From assembly GCA_023230525.1 (NCBI GenBank), contig JALNXE010000018.1, forward strand, positions 1-54,031: 54,031 nucleotides of DNA. Reading direction: 5' to 3'. Under the pieces are notes generated by a model. The model had not been told where the DNA came from, did no database searches, and worked only from the letters and a program-made list of their open reading frames with translations. Source of the stretch: Desulfobulbaceae bacterium (lineage in GTDB: Bacteria > Desulfobacterota > Desulfobulbia > Desulfobulbales > SURF-16). Positions 47,654-54,031 of this stretch are shown here, in pieces. Numbering within the stretch: position 1 is the stretch's first letter; every line of letters starts with the position of its first letter. A program made the translations under genes and the position numbers.

Positions 47654-49018
47654 TTACCGGGACATGCCTTTGGGCAGTTTGCGCCGCTTCTGGCCGCCTG
47701 GGGTCACGGTAACGCCCCCGACTTTTCCCTTCATCTTTTTCATCATCTTCAGCATCTCACTGTAGCTCTTGATGACCTTGTTCACATCCTGCACATTGGT
47801 GCCGCTGCCTTTGGCGATCCGCAGCCGGCGGCTGGAATTGATAATCTGATATTTGCGCCGCTCTTCAAGGGTCATGGAGCGGATAATCGCCTCAACCTTG
47901 CCCAGTTCCTTCTCATCCGGCTTGGGCATATCCTTGAGCTGCCGCATCCGGTTCAGGCCCGGAATCATGCCCATGATCTGTTCCAGACTGCCCATCTTCT
48001 TGATCTGCTGGATCTGATCGAGAAAATCCTCCAGGCTGAAGGTGCTTTTCTGGATCTTCCTGGCGAGCTTGTCCGCTTTTTTGCGGTCAACCACCTCTTC
48101 GGCCTTTTCAATCAGGGTGAGCACGTCACCCATGCCGAGAATACGTGAGGCCATGCGGTCGGGATGAAAGACCTCCAGGGCATCGAGATCCTCACCGGTA
48201 CCGATAAACTTGATCGGCCGCTGCGCCACGTTGGCGATGGAAAGAGCCGCCCCGCCCCTGGCATCGCCCTCCATCTTGGTCAGGATAACGCCGCTGATGG
48301 CCAGATCCTGGTTGAACTTGTCGGCAACCGTCACCGCATCCTGTCCGGTCATGGCATCGGCCACGAACAGGATCTCCGCCGGGTTTACCGCCGCTTTGAT
48401 GCGGGCCAGCTCGCCCATCAGCTTCTCATCGATATGCAGGCGGCCGGCGGTATCGATCAGCAGGGTGTCATAATTGCTGTTTTGCGCTACGGTAATCGCG
48501 TTTTTACATATGGTGACGGGATCCTGGTCAGTCTGCGAGGGATGAACCGGCACATCGATGGACCGGCCAAGCACATGCAACTGCTCGATAGCCGCCGGGC
48601 GATAGATGTCGGCAGGCACCAGATAGGGCCTTCGTCCCTGTTTTTTCAGCAGTTTGGCAAGTTTTCCCGCCGAGGTCGTCTTGCCTGAACCCTGAAGCCC
48701 CACCATCATCAGAATGGCGGGCGTTTTCCCGGCCAGCTCCAGCCCTGCCGTGGTGCCGCCCAGCAGGCCAATCAACTCTTCATGGACAATCTTGATAACC
48801 TGCTGCCCGGGGGAGAGGCTTTCATGCACCTCCACCCCAACGGCCTTCGCACCGATGGCAGCAATAAACTCCTTGACTACCTTGAAGTTGACATCCGCCT
48901 CAAGCAGGGCCATGCGTACTTCCCGCAGGGCATCCTCAATATTCTTGTCGGTAAGCTTGCCGTGGCCGCGGAGGTCTTTGAATACCTTATGTAAGCGATC
49001 CGAAAGATTTTCAAACAT
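47654..49018 (-). CDS. ffh: Signal recognition particle protein Ffh
   Basis: A 454-residue SRP GTPase that binds signal sequences and delivers ribosomes to the membrane with FtsY. The N domain is at about 1-85 and the G domain at about 86-295, with the P-loop GLQGSGKTT, LIDTAGRLHIDEKLM and TKMEGDARGGAAL. The methionine-rich M domain (about 320-454) includes MGMIPGLNRM and RIAKGSGTNVQDVNKVIKSY, which bind the 4.5S RNA. The ATG at 49018 has AGGA upstream. It is the first gene of the ribosome-maturation transcript. Confidence 0.98.
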   Translation of the reverse strand: MFENLSDRLHKVFKDLRGHGKLTDKNIEDALREVRMALLEADVNFKVVKEFIAAIGAKAVGVEVHESLSPGQQVIKIVHEELIGLLGGTTAGLELAGKTPAILMMVGLQGSGKTTSAGKLAKLLKKQGRRPYLVPADIYRPAAIEQLHVLGRSIDVPVHPSQTDQDPVTICKNAITVAQNSNYDTLLIDTAGRLHIDEKLMGELARIKAAVNPAEILFVADAMTGQDAVTVADKFNQDLAISGVILTKMEGDARGGAALSIANVAQRPIKFIGTGEDLDALEVFHPDRMASRILGMGDVLTLIEKAEEVVDRKKADKLARKIQKSTFSLEDFLDQIQQIKKMGSLEQIMGMIPGLNRMRQLKDMPKPDEKELGKVEAIIRSMTLEERRKYQIINSSRRLRIAKGSGTNVQDVNKVIKSYSEMLKMMKKMKGKVGGVTVTPGGQKRRKLPKGMSR

Positions 49019-49088
49019 AATATCCTGTCTCTTTATACAATGCCTTCTCGAGGTGCCGGAAAGGCAGATTACTCACAGTAAACAAAGA

Positions 49089-49117
49089 AAAATAATTGGA
49101 TATGAACAGAATGTCAA
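49089..49117 (-). promoter_or_regulatory. Promoter of the ffh-rpsP-trmD-rplS operon
   Basis: On the minus strand, TTGACA (49112-49117), a 17-base spacer and TATTTT (49089-49094). It is about 70 bases upstream of the ffh ATG and is the best sigma-70 promoter seen in the window. Confidence 0.6.
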
Positions 49118-49181
49118 GATTTTAAATACTGCCCTTCCGCTCCCTTGCCCGGGGAACAGGATGGACAAAGATCTTACCGTC

Positions 49182-50144
49182 TCAACGCTGCAGGGTTTCC
49201 AGACAGACCGCAAGCGAGGCGGAATCCTCCACCTGCAGACAGGTGCAGTCATGGCCCTTGGGCAGGATCTTCTTCAGCAGGCCGGTGAGCACGGTTTTCG
49301 GCCCCACCTCGATAAAGGTGGTCACCCCCTGCTGCCGCATGGCGAGGATGGTGTCGTACCACCTGACCATGGCGGCGATCTGGCGGCTCATAATGGCCCG
49401 AATCGCGGCGGGGTCGCTTTCCAGGGCAGCGGTGACGTTGAAAAAGAGCTTGCCTTTGGGCGCCTGAAAGGTGATCCGCTCCATGGCCTTGGCAAAATCA
49501 GGCACCGCATCGGCAACCAGCGGGCTGTGCCAGGCCCCGCTCACCGGCAGGGCCACGGCCTTGCCGCCCTGCTGGCCGGCCAGAACGGCAGCGGCCTCCA
49601 CCCCCGCGGCATCGCCGGAAATGACAATCTGCATCTCGGAATTGTGATTGGCCGCCACCACCACCCCTTTTGCCGCAGCGGCCTGCACCACCTCCTGCAC
49701 CTGGGGCAAATTGAGCTTCAAAATGGCGCTCATGGCGCCGGGATGGGCGGCGCTCTCCCTTTCCATCAGCCGGCCGCGCTCGGTCACCAGCCGCAGGGTG
49801 TCCTCGGCGCTCAGCACCCCGGCTGCCGCCAGGGCCGAGTATTCGCCTAGGCTGTGGCCGGCAAAGAACTCGGCGTTGATCCCCGCCTGGCGCAGGGCCT
49901 GCAGACAGATGAGGTTCAACACGGTCATGGCCGGCTGCAGGTGCAGGGTGCGGGTCAGCTCCTCCAGCGGCCCTTCCAGGCAGAGCCTGGCCAGGGGAAA
50001 ACCGCTGAGCTGCTCGGCCATGCTCATCAAGCGGCGGGCGTCATCACTTGCGGCAAGAAAATCCCGGCCCATGCCGACAAACTGCGACCCCTGGCCGGGA
50101 AACAGAAAAGCCGTTTTCGCGGCATCATTTATACTACTTGTCAT
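49182..50144 (-). CDS. fabD: Malonyl-CoA:ACP transacylase
   Basis: A 320-residue FabD loading malonate onto acyl carrier protein for fatty-acid synthesis. FLFPGQGSQFVGMGRDF opens it, the nucleophile is in GHSLGEYSALAAAG, and SGAWHSPLV holds the catalytic histidine. No other fab genes are adjacent. The ATG at 50144 has AAGGA eight bases upstream. lspA lies upstream across a nonamer-repeat element. Confidence 0.95.
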   Translation of the reverse strand: MTSSINDAAKTAFLFPGQGSQFVGMGRDFLAASDDARRLMSMAEQLSGFPLARLCLEGPLEELTRTLHLQPAMTVLNLICLQALRQAGINAEFFAGHSLGEYSALAAAGVLSAEDTLRLVTERGRLMERESAAHPGAMSAILKLNLPQVQEVVQAAAAKGVVVAANHNSEMQIVISGDAAGVEAAAVLAGQQGGKAVALPVSGAWHSPLVADAVPDFAKAMERITFQAPKGKLFFNVTAALESDPAAIRAIMSRQIAAMVRWYDTILAMRQQGVTTFIEVGPKTVLTGLLKKILPKGHDCTCLQVEDSASLAVCLETLQR

Positions 50145-50159
50145 TTTCGTGTTCCTTTT

Positions 50160-50270
50160 GTGCCTAAAGTATTTAAAGTGCCTAAGGTGCGCTTAAGTTA
50201 ACGGCCTATCTGAACAGCAAGCACCTTCATTTTAGGCACTTTAAGTACTCTAGGCATTTTAGGCACTTTT
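50160..50270. repeat. Nonamer-repeat hairpin between lspA and fabD
   Basis: Left units: GTGCCTAAA GTATTTAAA then GTGCCTAAG. Right units: TTTAGGCAC TTTAAGTAC then TCTAGGCAT TTTAGGCAC. The repeat period is nine bases and the two halves are complementary. The element begins at the lspA stop codon and ends just before the fabD ribosome-binding site. Confidence 0.8.
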
Positions 50271-50790
50271 ATTCTTTACCCTTCCCACTCGCGTGATCAT
50301 CCTCCCTGTCCAGCAGACTGCCCAGCAGAAAAAGGCCAACCCCGACCACAATGGCTGAATCCGCCACGTTAAAAGCGGGCCAGTGGTAAGTGGAGACATA
50401 AAAATCAAGAAAATCCACCACGGAGCCGAAGCGGACCCGGTCAATCAGATTGCCCACCGCGCCACCGCCGATAAAGGCAAAGGCGAAGACATACGCCGCG
50501 CTGCGTCGCCCATACTGGCGGAAGGCAAAAAAGACAAAAACCAGGGCCGCCAGGGCGATGCCGATGAAAAAATAGGGCCGCCAGGCGGGGTTGGCATTGG
50601 CCAGCAGGCCGAATGCCGCGCCGGTGTTGTGCAGATAGGTGAGGTTGAAAAAACCCGGCACCACCACCTTGATCTCATAGAGGCCGAAACGGGACATGAT
50701 GAGCCACTTGGTCAGCTGATCGGCAACAATGATCAGCCCGGCCAGCAGCACCAGCAGCGGAAATGATGGCGGCCCGCCCCTTTGTCCCAT
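50269..50790 (-). CDS. lspA: Lipoprotein signal peptidase (signal peptidase II)
   Basis: A 173-residue inner-membrane aspartyl protease with four hydrophobic helices. ADQLTKWLI, YLHNTGAAFGLLAN, GGAVGNLIDRVRFGSVVDFL (catalytic Asp) and FNVADSAIVVG (second Asp) are conserved. It cleaves signal peptides of lipidated prolipoproteins, such as the lipoproteins encoded in this window. Its ATG overlaps the ileS stop (TGATG), the usual coupling. Confidence 0.96.
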   Translation of the reverse strand: MGQRGGPPSFPLLVLLAGLIIVADQLTKWLIMSRFGLYEIKVVVPGFFNLTYLHNTGAAFGLLANANPAWRPYFFIGIALAALVFVFFAFRQYGRRSAAYVFAFAFIGGGAVGNLIDRVRFGSVVDFLDFYVSTYHWPAFNVADSAIVVGVGLFLLGSLLDREDDHASGKGKE

Positions 50791-53591
50791 CACTCGCCTA
50801 CCGGTGCCATCTGGGCGATAACCGCGGAGCAGCGGCCGCAGAGGGTGGGGTGATCACCATTGTGCCCCACGGTCTCACTGCGCATCCAGCAGCGCTCACA
50901 TTTTTCCGAGGCAGCGGACTTGACCAGAATGGTAAGTCCCGGGATCTCCGTGCTGGCCATGGCCCCTTCTAGGGCACTTTCCACTCTGTGCAGCCGGGAA
51001 ACGATACAGATGGTCTCCAGCGTCTGCCATTTATCCGCCAGAAAATCGGCAAGATCAGCAGGCACCGCCAGCCACACCTCGGCCTCCAGCGAATGGCCGA
51101 TGATCTTGTCCTGCCGGGCCACCTCCAGTACCTTGGTGATCTCGTCCCGTACCCCCTGCAGCCTGTCCCAGGTCGCGTTCAGCTCCTTATTGAGATTGCC
51201 CTCTTTTAATTGGGGGAAACGCGCCAGAAAGATATTTTCCTCCCGGCCGGCGTCCGCGGGCAGATGATTCCACACCTCGGCGGCGGTAAAGGTCAGCACC
51301 GGGCTCATCAGCCGGGTCATGCCGTCCAGAATCTCATAGAGCACCGTCTGGGCCGATCTGCGGCCCGGAGAGCGGTCAAGCTCGGTGTACAGGCGGTCTT
51401 TCAGGATGTCGAGATAAAAGGCGCTCATGGTCACGGTGCAGAAATTGTAGAGGGTATGGAAAACCGTGTGGAACTCGAAAAACTCATAGGCATTCATGAC
51501 CCGGCGCTTGACCAGTTCAAAGCGGGAGATGGCCCACTGATCAATCTCCGGCATATCGGCCACCGCCACCGTGTCTGTGGCCGGTGAAAAATCGCTGAGA
51601 TTGCCCAGCATGTAACGGAGGGTATTGCGGATCTTGCGATAGGCGTCGGACAGGCGCCGCAGGATCTCACCGGAAATCTTGATATCATCCCGGTAATCCT
51701 CGGAGGATACCCACAGCCGCAGAATATCCGCGCCATATTCCTTGATGATTTCCCCGGGGGCAATGACGTTGCCGATGCTTTTGGACATCTTGCGGCCCTG
51801 GCCGTCCACCACAAAACCGTGGGTCAGCACCCCCTTGTACGGCGCCCTGCCCCTGGTGCCCACCGAGGCGAGCAGCGAACTCTGGAACCAGCCGCGGTGC
51901 TGATCGCTGCCCTCCAGATAGAGATCGGCCGGGGTTGGCAGGCCGCGCTGCTCGACCACCGCGGCAAAGCTTACGCCGGAGTCAAACCAGACATCGAGAA
52001 TATCGGTTTCCTTGGCAAAGTCCGCTCCGCCGCACTTGCCGCATCTGGCCTCCGAGCCGATAAAATCCTGCAGCTCATGGGCAAACCAGGCATCGGCCCC
52101 TTCCTTTAAAAACAGCTGTTCAATCCTGCTGTTGATCATTTCATCGTTGATGATCTGCCCGCACTTGCGGCACATGATGGCCGTAATCGGCACGCCCCAG
52201 GCCCGCTGTCTGGAGAGACACCAGTCCGGCCGGCCCTCCACCATGCCGTAGATCCGCTCCATGCCCCAGGACGGGGTCCAGCTGACCTCCCGGATGGCGG
52301 CCAGGGCTTTCTTGCGCAGGTCATTGTTTTCCATGCCGATGAACCACTGTTCCGTGGCCCGGAAGATGACCGGCTTCTTGCAGCGCCAGCAGTGGGGATA
52401 ACTGTGGGAAAGCTTGGACTGGGCCAGCAGCAGGCCTGCGGCGCGCAGATCATCGCAGATCCGCGGGTTCGCCTCCAGGATGTTCATGCCGGCATAGGGA
52501 CCGGCCTCATCGGTGAATCTGCCGGCATCATCCACCGGCGAGAGAACCGGCAGATCATAACGCAGCCCGGTGAGATAGTCCTCCCGGCCATGGCCCGGCG
52601 CGGTATGCACACAGCCGGTACCGCTGTCCAGGGTCACATAATCGGCCAGCACGATAAGGGATTGCCGTTCCAGAAAGGGGTGCCGGCATTTTTTCCCTTC
52701 AAGCAGCCCGGCGCCAAAGGTGGCAAGAATCTCGTAGCCGGAGATGCCGCAGGCCGCGCAGGCCCGTTCCACCAGTCCCTCGGCCATGAGCAGCACCTCG
52801 TCGCCGACCTTTACCGCCGCATAGGTGAACTGGGGATGCAGGGCCACGGCCAGGTTGGCCGGCAGGGTCCAGGGGGTGGTGGTCCAGATGACGGCAAACA
52901 CCTTTTTGCCGGCCAGGGCCGGAACCACGGCTCCCAGGTCCTCAGCCAGGGGGAATTTCACATAGATGGAGGGTGAGGCGTGGTCTTCATATTCCACCTC
53001 GGCCTCGGCCAGGGCGGTGACGCAGGAGGAACACCAGTAGACCGGTTTCTTGCTGCGGGTGACGGAACCGTCGGCCAGGAAGCGGTTGAACTCCCGGGCA
53101 ATGGCCGTCTCATATTTGAAGTCAATGGTGAGGTAGGGATCTTCCCAGTCACCCAGCACCCCCAGCCGTTTGAAATCCGCCTTCTGTTTTTCAATCCATT
53201 TCTGGGCGTATCTGCGGCAGGCGCCACGGAAGGCGAGCTTGCCGATGTCCTTTTTCTTGTCGCCCAGCTCCTTGTCCACATTATGCTCAATGGGCAGGCC
53301 GTGGCAGTCCCAGCCGGGGATATAGGGGCAGTGGAAACCGGCCATGCGCTTGGATTTAAGGATAATATCCTTTAGCACCTTATTGAAGGCGGTGCCGAGA
53401 TGGATGAAGCCGTTGGCATAGGGCGGCCCGTCATGAAGCAGATAAAGGGGTCTGCCTGCCGTGGCCTGCTGCACCTTGCTGTAGAGCCCCTCCTGTTCCC
53501 AGATCTTTAACAGCTCAGGCTCCTTCTGCGCCAGGTTGGCCTTCATCTTGAAATTCGTCTGGGGCAGATTAAGCGTCGCCCGGTAATCCAT
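50790..53591 (-). CDS. ileS: Isoleucyl-tRNA synthetase
   Basis: A 933-residue class Ia synthetase. The HIGH-region is GPPYANGFIHLGTA (about 55-68); the editing domain contains VIWTTTPWTLPANLA and GTGCVHTAPGHGREDY; KMSKS appears as GRKMSKSIGN; and the C-terminal zinc-binding part has CERCWMRSETVG and LCGRC. The length is close to E. coli IleS (938). The ATG at 53591 follows GGAG by eight bases; a longer in-frame start (53633) is unsupported. It heads the ileS-lspA-fabD unit. Confidence 0.97.
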   Translation of the reverse strand: MDYRATLNLPQTNFKMKANLAQKEPELLKIWEQEGLYSKVQQATAGRPLYLLHDGPPYANGFIHLGTAFNKVLKDIILKSKRMAGFHCPYIPGWDCHGLPIEHNVDKELGDKKKDIGKLAFRGACRRYAQKWIEKQKADFKRLGVLGDWEDPYLTIDFKYETAIAREFNRFLADGSVTRSKKPVYWCSSCVTALAEAEVEYEDHASPSIYVKFPLAEDLGAVVPALAGKKVFAVIWTTTPWTLPANLAVALHPQFTYAAVKVGDEVLLMAEGLVERACAACGISGYEILATFGAGLLEGKKCRHPFLERQSLIVLADYVTLDSGTGCVHTAPGHGREDYLTGLRYDLPVLSPVDDAGRFTDEAGPYAGMNILEANPRICDDLRAAGLLLAQSKLSHSYPHCWRCKKPVIFRATEQWFIGMENNDLRKKALAAIREVSWTPSWGMERIYGMVEGRPDWCLSRQRAWGVPITAIMCRKCGQIINDEMINSRIEQLFLKEGADAWFAHELQDFIGSEARCGKCGGADFAKETDILDVWFDSGVSFAAVVEQRGLPTPADLYLEGSDQHRGWFQSSLLASVGTRGRAPYKGVLTHGFVVDGQGRKMSKSIGNVIAPGEIIKEYGADILRLWVSSEDYRDDIKISGEILRRLSDAYRKIRNTLRYMLGNLSDFSPATDTVAVADMPEIDQWAISRFELVKRRVMNAYEFFEFHTVFHTLYNFCTVTMSAFYLDILKDRLYTELDRSPGRRSAQTVLYEILDGMTRLMSPVLTFTAAEVWNHLPADAGREENIFLARFPQLKEGNLNKELNATWDRLQGVRDEITKVLEVARQDKIIGHSLEAEVWLAVPADLADFLADKWQTLETICIVSRLHRVESALEGAMASTEIPGLTILVKSAASEKCERCWMRSETVGHNGDHPTLCGRCSAVIAQMAPVGE

Positions 53592-53634
53592 GGTCGTGTC
53601 TCCGTAAATAAAAATTGATGGCTTTGTATTCATG

Positions 53635-53684
53635 CCCCTTGAGGGTATTTATGCCCCCAAGGGCATCATGCCCTTGAGGGCAAA
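53635..53684. repeat. Inverted-repeat cluster upstream of ileS
   Basis: CCCCTTGAGGG, then TGCCCCCAAGGGCATCATGC and CCTTGAGGGCA: overlapping self-complementary units that can form two or more alternative hairpins in the ileS leader. Confidence 0.6.
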
Positions 53685-53828
53685 AATATCCGGCAGAGTC
53701 CTGACAACCGCCTGCCAAAGCGAAAAAACATGGGTAACGTAACAAACCAGATAGAATACCAATTCAGCAACAAGTTGCAAGCCTTTAATTGGCCTCAGCC
53801 CGGCAGATTGTTTTTTTTGTTTTGCCGC

Positions 53829-53856
53829 TTGCCTCTTTTTCCCTTTCCGGTAAAAT
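53829..53856 (+). promoter_or_regulatory. Candidate promoter for the gene at the right edge
   Basis: TTGCCT (53829-53834), a 16-base spacer and TAAAAT (53851-53856). Confidence 0.3.
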
Positions 53857-54013
53857 GCAAGTCTCGGTTAGCGTGGAAGCCTTTTTCGCATGACTGTATG
53901 TCATTCAGCAGTAGATACTATGTATAAGCGCGTACGATTTGCGCAAAACGGGCCGCGCTGTTAAGCTTGTTTTCCAAACAATTAACCAGAACCATTCCAA
54001 AAGGAGACAAGCC

Positions 54014-54031
54014 ATGGAAACAGCAACGGCC
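54014..54031 (+). CDS. Start of an unidentified gene (cut by window edge)
   Basis: ATG at 54014 preceded by AAAGGAG with a seven-base spacer; only METATA is visible. No family can be assigned. The ribosome-binding site and a promoter candidate upstream make a real start likely. Confidence 0.45.

Larger units (their letters stand above)
53592..54013. other. Divergent region upstream of ileS
   Basis: 422 bases. It contains an inverted-repeat cluster (53635-53684) near the ileS side and a plus-strand promoter candidate (53829-53856) near the other. No gene or known riboswitch was recognised; a T-box would not be expected in this type of organism and none is seen. Confidence 0.45.

Noticed and set aside
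53592..53700. T-box regulator upstream of ileS
   Set aside because: No T-box sequence or specifier loop; the region is made of overlapping GC-rich inverted repeats.

Overview
This is bacterial chromosomal DNA with Gram-negative character: outer-membrane-type lipoproteins, LspA, a Slp-like lipoprotein and PEP-CTERM proteins. The gene order ileS-lspA-fabD-ffh-rpsP-khpA-rimM-trmD-SPOUT-rplS-rnhB-yraN, the block radical-SAM/DUF2344-rng-rplU-rpmA-obg-proB-proA-nadD, FolE2 and a stand-alone PurH cyclohydrolase domain together suggest a deltaproteobacterium (Desulfobacterota, perhaps Desulfobulbales). That placement is inference from gene content; no rRNA is present to confirm it. I saw no tRNA or rRNA gene, CRISPR array, prophage or intact insertion sequence.

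Layout. 1-2.1 kb: the start of a PAS-domain signalling protein and a UbiB/ABC1-family kinase, both minus strand. 2.1-8.4 kb: an accessory stretch with a 136-bp palindromic repeat, a decayed ORF, the DUF485/ActP acetate-type symporter pair, an O6-alkylguanine-DNA alkyltransferase, a PEP-CTERM protein behind a sigma-54-type promoter, and a ferric-reductase-like flavocytochrome. 8.5-15.8 kb: a two-subunit, Tat-exported molybdenum hydroxylase, a Slp-like lipoprotein, a one-cysteine OsmC protein, and a broken PEP-CTERM gene that looks like a fusion of two secreted-protein genes, again downstream of a sigma-54-type promoter. 15.8-23.1 kb: FtsH coupled to a tandem PRC-barrel protein, a small unknown protein, two methyltransferases, a putative cysteine-peptidase-like protein with two repeat modules, and LemA. 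23.1-30.7 kb: U32 protein, sensor kinase, PyrR, PurN, PurH N-domain, S4 protein, FolE2, NadD. 30.8-53.6 kb: a nearly continuous minus-strand housekeeping series (proline synthesis, Obg, ribosomal proteins, RNase G, envelope lipoproteins, PdxA, RNase HII, tRNA and ribosome maturation, SRP, FabD, LspA, IleS). Many of these genes overlap by 1-26 bases, so translation is probably coupled.

How the parts work together. The largest block is growth machinery: ribosome assembly and maturation (L19, L21, L27, S16, RimM, KhpA, TrmD, Obg, RNase G), protein targeting (Ffh) and lipoprotein maturation (LspA), with a strong-looking promoter directly upstream of ffh. The 23-30 kb block joins purine and pyrimidine nucleotide metabolism to folate or queuosine and NAD synthesis.

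Non-coding signals. The most unusual feature is not a gene family. Short tandem repeats of 7 or 9 bases, often folding into long hairpins, occupy many of the longer gene-gene gaps inside the minus-strand operons and begin at or within a few bases of the upstream gene's stop codon. A second, separate family of palindromic MITE-like elements with terminal inverted repeats occurs three times, once supplying a stop codon. I found no convincing new multi-gene system. The strongest leads are these repeats, the sigma-54-type promoters upstream of the two PEP-CTERM loci, and the fused PEP-CTERM gene.
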